Part shown: positions 6,065-12,325 of the stretch, in pieces
How the letters are laid out: each line of letters opens with the position of its first letter
Numbering within the stretch: position 1 is the stretch's first letter
Origin: Gammaproteobacteria bacterium
Lineage (GTDB): Bacteria; Pseudomonadota; Gammaproteobacteria; S012-40
DNA: 17,048 bases
Direction of reading: 5' to 3'
NCBI GenBank assembly: GCA_026982215.1
Contig: JALSHN010000223.1
Span: forward strand, 1 to 17,048
Made by a program: the position numbers and the translations under genes
The notes under the pieces: model-generated
Databases searched by the model: none
Told to the model about the DNA's origin: nothing
Seen by the model: only the letters and a program-made list of their open reading frames with translations

Positions 6065-6805
6065 TCAATCCCACGCTTCTTTCGTTCGCCGCGGCGGGAC
6101 ATTGCCCGCGGTGATGCCGTTGAGCCGCTCCAGCCGGGCCTCCAGGCGGCCGCCGTCGCCGTGGTGGACGATGAGTACCGGGACGTATCCCAGGGTCGGA
6201 GCGCTCCACACCTGGGTGGTTTCTTTCTTGCCACGCCGTTCCACACCCACGGCTTCCACTTCGCCCCACGGGGTGTCCAGCCGTCGGGTGCCGGGGTAGC
6301 TCAGTCGGTAGGTCTTCATTTTCTTGCCTTCCACCACCTCCAGGGTCGTGGGGCGTCGCCCGGCGGCGAGGTCGGCCATGATCGCCAGCAGGTACATGTT
6401 TTGGTCCACCGCCCGCGGGGTGAGGGGGATTTCGAAGGGCTCGCCGTTGTAGCGGCTGTGGGCGATCATCGCCTGCCAGTCGTAGCGTTGTTCGATCAGT
6501 CGTGGCTTGCGGCCCTCCCGGCGCTGGCGGTAGTAGAGCGGGCGGGGGCGGCCATCGACCCACTGGATGCGGCTGAAGTCGTCCAGGCGCAGGTCCACCA
6601 CCCAGGCGGCGATGCCCACGGGGTGGGTCTGGGAGCGGTAATAGAGTCCTTCCCGGTTCCGTCCCAGGACGCGCACCGCCTCGCCGATTTTCAGCGGCCC
6701 TTTGTAGATGCCGTAGCGGGCCTCGAAATCGGGGATGGGCGCGGGGTCACCGGCGCCAGCGGCCAGGGGCAGGAGCCAGAGGAGGAGGGCGAGCAGGCGG
6801 ATCAT
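6065..6805 (-). CDS. DUF3108 family exported protein
   Basis: A 246-residue protein with a signal peptide: a short basic start (MIR), a Leu-rich core LLALLLWLLPLAA, and probable cleavage after AGA near residue 18. The mature part is beta-rich, with YGIYKGPLKIGEAV near its start, a central LIEQRYDWQAMIA region and a late segment VWSAPTLGYVPVLIVHHGDGG. This matches the DUF3108 family, which is periplasmic or outer-membrane associated and of unknown function. ATG 6805 is preferred because it overlaps the preceding stop as ATGA; an in-frame GTG at 6817 would add four residues. It is the last gene of the flippase-PAP2-GT2-DUF3108 minus-strand operon. In pseudomonads, as I recall, a DUF3108 gene sits directly after purN; here it is displaced by five genes and tied to a glycosyltransferase, hinting at an envelope-glycan role. 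Confidence 0.85.
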   Translation of the reverse strand: MIRLLALLLWLLPLAAGAGDPAPIPDFEARYGIYKGPLKIGEAVRVLGRNREGLYYRSQTHPVGIAAWVVDLRLDDFSRIQWVDGRPRPLYYRQRREGRKPRLIEQRYDWQAMIAHSRYNGEPFEIPLTPRAVDQNMYLLAIMADLAAGRRPTTLEVVEGKKMKTYRLSYPGTRRLDTPWGEVEAVGVERRGKKETTQVWSAPTLGYVPVLIVHHGDGGRLEARLERLNGITAGNVPPRRTKEAWD

Positions 6806-7818
6806 GGGGTGTGCCACTGTTGGTCGGGGCGGGGATGGAGAGCGGCTTCGTTGCGCACGCTGTAGCTGCGCTGGTCGCTGGATTCGTAGTAGGTGCGGGT
6901 GAGCAGCTCGGCGAGGATGCCGGTGGTGAGGAATTGCACCGCCATCACCTCGAAGAGGATGCCGATCTGGAACAATGGCCGGGTGCCGATGGATTCCCCC
7001 ATCAGTTTGAGGATGAACAGATAGCCGAGGATCAGTCCGCCGATGCCGCCGAAGGTGAAGGCGATCTTGCCGAAGAAGTGGCCGGGGCGGGTACGGTAGC
7101 GCATGAAGAAATACACCGCCAGCAAGTCCAGTAACACCCGGAAGGTGCGGCTGATGCCGTATTTGGACTCGCCGAAACGGCGGGGGTGGTGGGTGACCAC
7201 CTCCTCGGCGATGCGGGCCGGGGTGGTGAGGGTGGCCACCCAGGCGGGGATGAAGCGGTGCATCTCGCCGTAGAGGCGGACCTCTTTGAGGATGTTGGCA
7301 CGAAAGGCCTTGAGGGTGCAGCCGTAGTCGTGCAGGTGGACCCCGGTGACCCGGGCGATGAGACGGTTGGCCAGTTTGGAAGGCAGGGTGCGCAGCCAGA
7401 CGTTGTCCTGGCGGTCGCGCCGCCAGCCGGCCACCAGGTCGAGGTCTTCCTCCAACAGCCGTTTCACCAGCCGGGGGATGTCCTGGGGGTCGTTTTGCAG
7501 GTCACCGTCGAGGGTGACGATGACGTCGCCGCGGGCGGCATCGATGCCGGCCTGCATGGCAGCGGTCTGGCCGAAGTTGCGCTGCAGTTCGATGAGGCGT
7601 ACGTGGGGGCCGTAGCGGCGGGTTTCTTCTTTGACGCGGCTCACGGTGCGGTCGCTGCTGCCGTCGTCCACCAGGATCAGCTCCCAGGGGTGGGGGTAGT
7701 CGTCCAGGGCCTGGTGGATGCGTTCCAGCAACGGACGGACGTTGTCCTCCTCGTTGTAGAGCGGAATGACGATGGAGAGGCGGTGGGGCTGGGCGGTGGT
7801 GTCGTGATCGTCGTTCAT
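6802..7818 (-). CDS. ArnC/GtrB/DPM1-like polyprenyl-phosphate glycosyltransferase (GT2)
   Basis: A 338-residue membrane-anchored GT2 enzyme that probably moves a sugar from a nucleotide donor to undecaprenyl phosphate on the cytosolic face. The catalytic domain has SIVIPLYNEEDNV (15-27), the nucleotide-binding LVDDGSSDRT (49-58), LQRNFGQTAAMQAG (78-91) and the metal-binding DGDLQNDP (104-111). A later RFGESKYG motif is typical of this subfamily. Two hydrophobic helices at about 251-273 and 281-305 form the C-terminal anchor, as in ArnC and GtrB. The start ATG 7818 has AAGG a few bases upstream and overlaps the PAP2 stop as ATGA; its own stop overlaps the DUF3108 start the same way. The donor sugar is not predictable. 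The pmrHFIJKL partners that would make this true arnC are absent from the window, so I give no symbol. Confidence 0.9.
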   Translation of the reverse strand: MNDDHDTTAQPHRLSIVIPLYNEEDNVRPLLERIHQALDDYPHPWELILVDDGSSDRTVSRVKEETRRYGPHVRLIELQRNFGQTAAMQAGIDAARGDVIVTLDGDLQNDPQDIPRLVKRLLEEDLDLVAGWRRDRQDNVWLRTLPSKLANRLIARVTGVHLHDYGCTLKAFRANILKEVRLYGEMHRFIPAWVATLTTPARIAEEVVTHHPRRFGESKYGISRTFRVLLDLLAVYFFMRYRTRPGHFFGKIAFTFGGIGGLILGYLFILKLMGESIGTRPLFQIGILFEVMAVQFLTTGILAELLTRTYYESSDQRSYSVRNEAALHPRPDQQWHTP

Positions 7819-8378
7819 GGGACCTTGGTCTTTTGCTTGGGGGATGATACACCGCCGAGGCGGCGGGTGAGCCAGCCGAGAGCGGCGCCGATCGCCAGGC
7901 CCAAAAGGGCGCCCGCCAGGACTTGACTGGGGTAGTGGACGCCGAGATAGACCCGGGAGAGGGCGACCAGGAGGGCGATCAGGGCCAGGGCGGCGCCGAG
8001 GCCGCGGGAGGCGCCGACGGCGATGAGGAAAGCGGTGGCGGCGAAAAAGTTCATCGCGTGATTGGAGGGCATGCCGCTGGTGTCGCCGGGGCAGCGGGGC
8101 GGGCGGCCGGTGGGGCCGCGCAGCTCGAGGTGGGCCTCGGCGCAGGGGCGGGGCTGTTGCAGTCGGTCTTTGAGGAACTGGCCGCTGGCATCGCTCAATC
8201 CCACGGTGAGCAACAGGGCCAGGCCGAACAGCGGACGGTGGCGCCAGGCCAGCCAGCCGGCCAGGCCGAGGAGCAGTGGGATGCCGAAGCCGGCTTTGGC
8301 GGAGAGCCATTGCATCAGGGGATCGAGCCACGGGCTCCCCAGCCCCTGATTGGCGGCCAGCAACAAGGTCTCATCCAT
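7815..8378 (-). CDS. PAP2 family phosphatase (possible lipid or undecaprenyl-pyrophosphate phosphatase), atypical motif 3
   Basis: A 187-residue polytopic membrane protein of the type 2 phosphatidic acid phosphatase superfamily. Motif 1 is KDRLQQPRP (Lys70, Arg77). Motif 2 reads PSNHAMN (104-110), with Asn in place of the usual Gly but the catalytic His107 kept. Motif 3 is SRVYLGVHYPSQ (141-152), with the nucleophilic His148 kept but Gln152 where Asp is usual. A periplasmic loop with Cys79 and Cys96 lies between motifs 1 and 2 and might carry a disulfide. Active sites of this family face the periplasm, consistent with recycling a lipid carrier or trimming a lipid phosphate. ATG 8378 overlaps the upstream flippase-like gene by 8 bases (ATGGATGA). 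Activity is likely but less certain than for the second PAP2 gene. Confidence 0.87.
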   Translation of the reverse strand: MDETLLLAANQGLGSPWLDPLMQWLSAKAGFGIPLLLGLAGWLAWRHRPLFGLALLLTVGLSDASGQFLKDRLQQPRPCAEAHLELRGPTGRPPRCPGDTSGMPSNHAMNFFAATAFLIAVGASRGLGAALALIALLVALSRVYLGVHYPSQVLAGALLGLAIGAALGWLTRRLGGVSSPKQKTKVP

Positions 8379-9288
8379 AACGGTGCCCCCGGGGGAGGGC
8401 GAGGGCCAGCAGGCCGCCCAGGAAGGTGGCGCCAAGCAAGAAGAGGTGAAGATTTACCGCGGCCCCGAGGTGGTCGCTGAGATCCCTGGACCACAGCGCC
8501 AGTCCGGCCACCACCCCGGCCTCGTAAGTGCCGAAACCGGCGATGCCGTGGATGGGAAGCACCGAGGAGAGTTCGCCACCGACGGCGCCGAGCAGGGCCG
8601 CCGGGGCGGGCAGGGGGGCGAAGCGGCTCAGCAACCAGGCGAAGACCGCCAGTTTGGTCAGCCAGTTGATCAGGGTCCAGCCCCAGGAGCGCCACAGGGC
8701 GCGGGGGGTGGTGGGCAGGTGAGCGAGTGCCCGGGCCAGGGTGGTGTGCCAGCGGTGGTCGTCTCCGTGGAGGCGGGGGGCCAGCCACAGGCCGGTGCGG
8801 TAGACCAGCCAGGGCAGGGGCAGCCAGGCCAGCCACAGCGCCAGGAGCCATGGCGGGGCCTTGAACAGGCCGAGGGCGGCGATGCCGGCCAGGAAGAGCA
8901 GGGTGTGCAGGTCCAGCAGGCGGAACCACAACAGGGCGGGGAGGGAGCGGATGGCGTCGATGCCGAAGTAACGCGACATGAGGACGGGGAAACTCAATTC
9001 GCCGCTGCGCATGGGCAGCAGGTTGTTGAACAGGTTGTGCCACAGGGTGAGTCGCAGGGTGAGGGGCAGACGGCCGGCCATCTCACCGTGGAAGTAGTCG
9101 TAGAGGCGCAGCGCGCGCAGCAGGTAGCTGACGAGCAGCAGGCCGAGGGCGAGGGCGATTGCCGCGGGTGACAAGGCGGTCCAGGGGGTCCAGAGGCGTT
9201 GCCATCCGACGGTGCGGTCCACCACCACCAGGAAGACGAGGGTGATGAGCAGGCCGAGGGTGGTGCGCAGGGCGGTGGTCTTGTTCAT
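8371..9288 (-). CDS. PF03706 (lysylphosphatidylglycerol synthase TM region/UPF0104) flippase-like membrane protein
   Basis: A 305-residue protein with about eight predicted membrane spans, of the family that includes the flippase half of MprF and the archaeal AglD C-terminus. Recognisable elements are YLLRALRLYDYF (loop after span 2), NLFNNLLPMRSGELSFP with its conserved N, P, R, G and E positions, and the late LPIHGIAGFGTYEAG motif, the counterpart of the family's Pro-Gly-rich signature. No synthase domain is attached. In this operon, with a polyprenyl-phosphate glycosyltransferase and a PAP2 phosphatase, a role in moving lipid-linked sugar across the inner membrane is a reasonable inference, not proof. 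ATG 9288 has no Shine-Dalgarno match and lies only 10 bases from a TACAAT box, so translation may be leaderless or the start may differ. It is the first gene of the minus-strand operon. Confidence 0.85.
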   Translation of the reverse strand: MNKTTALRTTLGLLITLVFLVVVDRTVGWQRLWTPWTALSPAAIALALGLLLVSYLLRALRLYDYFHGEMAGRLPLTLRLTLWHNLFNNLLPMRSGELSFPVLMSRYFGIDAIRSLPALLWFRLLDLHTLLFLAGIAALGLFKAPPWLLALWLAWLPLPWLVYRTGLWLAPRLHGDDHRWHTTLARALAHLPTTPRALWRSWGWTLINWLTKLAVFAWLLSRFAPLPAPAALLGAVGGELSSVLPIHGIAGFGTYEAGVVAGLALWSRDLSDHLGAAVNLHLFLLGATFLGGLLALALPRGHRYG

Positions 9289-9298
9289 GAGGGGCGCT

Positions 9299-9304
9299 AT
9301 TGTA
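9299..9304 (-). promoter_or_regulatory. Possible -10 element for the flippase-PAP2-GT2-DUF3108 operon
   Basis: On the minus strand TACAAT (5 of 6 to the -10 consensus) lies 10 bases before the flippase-like ATG. No recognisable -35 is found 16 to 18 bases upstream. If real, the transcript would start a few bases before the ATG and be nearly leaderless. Confidence 0.25.
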
Positions 9305-9374
9305 GGCCATGGGGACGACGGGGGGCAGTCGCCGCCGCCGGGCGGGGGGTGTATCATCGCGCCCCGTTTCCTTT

Positions 9375-9379
9375 GGAGG
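9375..9379 (+). promoter_or_regulatory. Ribosome-binding site deciding the GTG start of the GT39 gene
   Basis: GGAGG, five bases before GTG 9385, is the best Shine-Dalgarno match in the divergent gap. It fixes the start, because the in-frame sequence further upstream has no membrane or family character and overlaps the divergent gene. Confidence 0.7.
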
Positions 9380-9384
9380 TGGTC

Positions 9385-10932
9385 GTGGCTGGACGAGAGG
9401 TCTTTCCTTGGCATCGTGAGCCGCTGTTTTGGTTGTGGTGTGTCTCGCTGGCGCTGGGGTTTTGGTTCAATCTGTGGGCGGTGCCCCTGTTCGACGTGGA
9501 CGAGGGGGCCTTCGCCGAGGCCAGCCGGGAAATGCTGGTGGGCGGGGACTGGGTCACCACCTATCTCAATGGTGAGCTGCGTTTCGACAAGCCCATCCTG
9601 GTCTATTGGCTGCAGGCGGCCTCGATGGCCCTGCTGGGGGTCAATGAGCTGGCGGTGCGCCTGCCCTCGGCGCTTTCCGCCACCGCCTGGTCGTTGTTGG
9701 TGGTGTGGTTCCTGGCCCGTTACCGTGACCGCCGCACCGCCCTGAGTGCCGGGATCCTGTTGTCTTCGGCGTTGTCGCTGTCGGTGATCGGTCGGGCGGC
9801 CACTGCGGATGCCCTGCTCAATCTGTGGCTGTGGGCGGCGCTGGCGATGATCTATGCCTATCACCGGGAAGGGCGCCGGGTCTTTTTGCTGGCTGCCCAT
9901 GGGGCCATCGGTCTGGGATTGCTCGCCAAAGGACCGGTGGCGGTGTTGGTGCCGCTGGCGGTGAGCGGTTTGTTCTATGGCTCTTTGGGGCAGTGGCGGC
10001 TGTGGCTGCGGGCGGTGTTCGATCCCCGGGGGCTGGCGTTGTTGCTGGCCATCGCCCTGCCTTGGTATGTCGCCGAGTATCTCGCTCAGGGCCGGGCCTT
10101 CATCGACGGCTTTTTCCTCAAGCACAACGTGGGGCGGTTCTCCGGCCCCATGGAGGGGCATGCCGGCAGCCTGTTCTATTATCTGCCGGTGGTGTTGCTG
10201 GGGGTGTTGCCGTTCACGACGGCGCTGTTGGCGTTGCTTCCCCGGGTGCGGGAGATGTGGGCCGATTCTCTGCAGCGCTATCTGTTGTTGTTGTTCCTGT
10301 TCGTACTGGTGTTCTTCTCACTCTCGGGCACCAAACTGCCCCATTACGTCAATTACGGTCTCACCGGAGTGGTGGCCTTGATGGCCATCCATCTGCCGCG
10401 GTTGCGTTCCATCACCTGGGCCTTGTTGCCGGCGGCGCTGTGGCTGGGGGGATTGGCGGCGCTGCCGTGGTGGTTGCCGTACCTCGAGGTGAAGGAGCCG
10501 TTCTATGCCGCCGCCCTGGCCCAGTACGAACACTATTTCGATGTGAATTATCTGTTGGCCTGTCTCGCGGCCCTGGGGGTATTGGCGGTGCTGGCGGCCT
10601 TGCGTCGCTGGGAGGTGAGTCTGCGTCTGTTACTCGCCGGTCCGCTGTGTGCCTTGGTGGTGTCGGGTTATTTCCTGCCGGCGGTGGCGGGGATGATCCA
10701 GGGGCCGATCAAGGAGGCAGGGTTGTTGGCGCGTGCCCAGGGGTGGGAACGGGTGGTGCAGTACAAGGTGCACCTGCCCAGTTTCAGTTTTTACCGCCAG
10801 GCGATCACGCCGCGGCGCCATCCCGCGCCGGGGGAGGTGCTGTTCACCGATGTGGGGCACGCCGCGGACTGGCCCGAGGCGGAGGTGCTCTATCGCCGCG
10901 GCGGGGTGGTGTTGTTGCGTCGTCCACGCTGA
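9385..10932 (+). CDS. ArnT-like GT39/PMT family membrane glycosyltransferase
   Basis: A 515-residue polytopic GT-C glycosyltransferase with roughly a dozen membrane spans and a small C-terminal soluble part. These enzymes take a sugar from a polyprenyl-phosphate carrier and add it to an acceptor on the periplasmic face. The first periplasmic loop has the family signature: FDVDEGAFAEASREML (about 36-51; Asp39-Glu40 are the catalytic-type DE), then GDWVTTYLNGELRFDKP (54-70), which resembles ArnT and its relatives. Further matches are GRAATADALLNLW, LAKGPVAVLVP and LSGTKLPHYVNY. The C-terminal domain is short compared with E. coli ArnT (about 550 residues). GTG 9385 is chosen on GGAGG at 9375-9379. 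It is divergent from the flippase-PAP2-GT2 operon and a natural acceptor-side partner to it. Its 3' end overlaps the convergent second PAP2 gene by 43 bases. Lipid A, glycan or protein are all possible acceptors. Confidence 0.9.
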   Translation: MAGREVFPWHREPLFWLWCVSLALGFWFNLWAVPLFDVDEGAFAEASREMLVGGDWVTTYLNGELRFDKPILVYWLQAASMALLGVNELAVRLPSALSATAWSLLVVWFLARYRDRRTALSAGILLSSALSLSVIGRAATADALLNLWLWAALAMIYAYHREGRRVFLLAAHGAIGLGLLAKGPVAVLVPLAVSGLFYGSLGQWRLWLRAVFDPRGLALLLAIALPWYVAEYLAQGRAFIDGFFLKHNVGRFSGPMEGHAGSLFYYLPVVLLGVLPFTTALLALLPRVREMWADSLQRYLLLLFLFVLVFFSLSGTKLPHYVNYGLTGVVALMAIHLPRLRSITWALLPAALWLGGLAALPWWLPYLEVKEPFYAAALAQYEHYFDVNYLLACLAALGVLAVLAALRRWEVSLRLLLAGPLCALVVSGYFLPAVAGMIQGPIKEAGLLARAQGWERVVQYKVHLPSFSFYRQAITPRRHPAPGEVLFTDVGHAADWPEAEVLYRRGGVVLLRRPR

Positions 10933-11681
10933 CGTCGCCACAGGGCGATGGCAGCCAGGGTCAGGGCGGCCAGACCGATGGCCGTTTGTAATTCGTGGGC
11001 CTCGGGATAACCGGAGCGGTAGAAGGGGAGTGAGAGGGCGCTGGCGCCAAGGATGACGGCGCCTGCGATTTGGCCGCGGCGGTGCAGCAGCCCTGTCCAG
11101 CGGCCGGCCAGCCACACACCGAGGGCGCCCATGAGCCAGCCCAGAGCGGCGCCGGCGAGGACGTCCGTCGGCCAATGGGCGCCGACCATGATGCGGGAGA
11201 GACCGGCCAGGGTGGCGATGATCAGGGCTCCCCAGCGCATGGCTCGGTAGTCGGCGCACCAGAAGACCACGGCGGCGAACAGGAAAGCGGTGGCGGTGTG
11301 GCCCGAGGGCATGGCCCGCCAGTGCAGCAGTTCGCCGATCTGGTGGAAATTCTCGGGGGGCAGTACCGCCAGGGGACGGGGCAGGCCGAGCCCGCTCTTG
11401 AGGAGATTGACCGCCAGGGCGGCGACCAGGCCGCCGAGGATCAACGCCCAGCCGGCCTGGGGGCGACGCAGGTGGCATACCAGGCCCAGCGCCAGGGCCA
11501 CCAACGGTTCGCCGAACAATGTCAGGCCGGCCCAGACGGGATCCCCTCCGCCCCAGTGGTTGAGCTCGAGGAACAGCGGTTGGGTCCAGCCGCTGGCCCC
11601 TATCAGTGCCGCAGCGGCGAGCAGCGCGGCGGGTGGGATCCACAGGGCAGGGCCGTGGGGGGGGTGACAGTCACGGGTCAT
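10890..11681 (-). CDS. PAP2 family phosphatase with canonical motifs
   Basis: A 263-residue membrane protein of the PAP2 superfamily with all three motifs intact: KSGLGLPRP (Lys95, Arg102), PSGHTATA (125-132, His128) and SRIMVGAHWPTD (162-173, nucleophilic His169 and Asp173). The N-terminal span is followed by a periplasmic stretch with a possible small loop domain. About 60 extra residues after motif 3 hold two more hydrophobic segments and a basic tail (RRQRGRR). Canonical catalytic residues suggest a working lipid or polyprenyl-pyrophosphate phosphatase, of the PgpB/LpxE-like type. ATG 11681 overlaps the purN stop as ATGA, making it the third gene of a purM-purN-PAP2 operon, an unusual partner for purine genes. 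Its 3' end overlaps the convergent GT39 gene by 43 bases. Confidence 0.9.
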   Translation of the reverse strand: MTRDCHPPHGPALWIPPAALLAAAALIGASGWTQPLFLELNHWGGGDPVWAGLTLFGEPLVALALGLVCHLRRPQAGWALILGGLVAALAVNLLKSGLGLPRPLAVLPPENFHQIGELLHWRAMPSGHTATAFLFAAVVFWCADYRAMRWGALIIATLAGLSRIMVGAHWPTDVLAGAALGWLMGALGVWLAGRWTGLLHRRGQIAGAVILGASALSLPFYRSGYPEAHELQTAIGLAALTLAAIALWRRQRGRRNNTTPPRR

Positions 11682-12325
11682 GGGTCGAAGCGGACGGGTT
11701 CGTCGAGGGGGCGGCCGTCCAGCAGGGCCTGGTCGTGCTCCTGGCGCAGGCGGCCTTCGGCGAACCAGCGGATGGCCAGGGGATAGATGCGGTGTTCCTT
11801 TTCCAGCACCCGTGCCGCCAGGCTCTCGGGGGTGTCGTCGGGATGGACGGGGACCCGGGCCTGGATGATGCGTGGGCCACCGTCCAATTCTGCGGTGACG
11901 AAGTGCACTGTGGCCCCGTGTTCGCTGTCGCCGGCCTCCAGGGCGCGGCGGTGAGTGTCCAGCCCCCGGTGACGGGGCAGCAGCGAGGGGTGGATGTTGA
12001 GCAGCCGTCCGTGGTAGTGGTGGACGAACTCAGGGGTGAGGATGCGCATGAAACCGGCCAGCACCACCAGGGCGGGGTGGTGGCGGTCGATGGCGGCCAT
12101 CAGTGCCTGGTCGTAGTCTTCGCGGGTACCGTAGGCGGTGTGGTCGAGTACTTCGGTGGGAATGCCGGCGCGGGCGGCCCGTTCCAGGGCAAAGACCTCG
12201 GGGCGGTTGCTGATCACCGCCTGGATGCGGGCGGGGAGCTCACCACGGTCGATGGCGTCGATGATGGCCTGGAGATTGCTCCCGCCGCCGGAAACCAGGA
12301 CGACGATGGGCAGCGGGGCGGTCAC
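11678..12325 (-). CDS. purN: Phosphoribosylglycinamide formyltransferase
   Basis: A 215-residue GAR transformylase using 10-formyl-THF, the third step of IMP synthesis. The N-terminal phosphate-binding loop is SGGGSNLQAI (12-21). The catalytic triad equivalents are Asn110 and His112 in LLNIHPSLLP and Asp148 in AELDGGP, a constant offset of four from the E. coli numbering (106, 108, 144). RHRGLDTHRRALEAG and SEHGATVHFV complete the folate and substrate site. Length matches the family (E. coli 212). The start is GTG 12325, chosen because it overlaps the purM stop as GTGA and the first strand (IVVLVSGGG) begins immediately after. Its stop in turn overlaps the PAP2 start, so its translation is coupled at both ends. 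Confidence 0.97.
   Translation of the reverse strand: MTAPLPIVVLVSGGGSNLQAIIDAIDRGELPARIQAVISNRPEVFALERAARAGIPTEVLDHTAYGTREDYDQALMAAIDRHHPALVVLAGFMRILTPEFVHHYHGRLLNIHPSLLPRHRGLDTHRRALEAGDSEHGATVHFVTAELDGGPRIIQARVPVHPDDTPESLAARVLEKEHRIYPLAIRWFAEGRLRQEHDQALLDGRPLDEPVRFDP

Noticed and set aside
6292..6312. A 21-base stretch closely resembling the 5' acceptor and D-arm of a tRNA (GCCGGGGTAGCTCAGTCGGTA)
   Set aside because: No anticodon arm, T-arm (GGTTCRA) or 3' acceptor follows. The bases are coding on the minus strand of the DUF3108 gene (TYRLSYPG), so this is probably coincidence; a tRNA-derived attachment remnant cannot be excluded but has no integrase or repeat nearby.
6802..7818. Calling the GT2 gene arnC and the GT39 gene arnT
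   Set aside because: The domain architecture fits, but no L-Ara4N synthesis genes are present and the motifs do not define the sugar, so the names would overstate function.
9352..9357. TATCAT as a -10 box for the GT39 gene
   Set aside because: There is no -35 at suitable spacing and no properly placed TG for an extended -10, so the promoter remains unassigned.
9289..10161. N-terminal extension of the flippase-like gene in the same open frame
   Set aside because: The extra 291 residues are low-complexity Gln/Arg/Pro sequence antisense to the GT39 gene. The conserved membrane protein begins at 9288.
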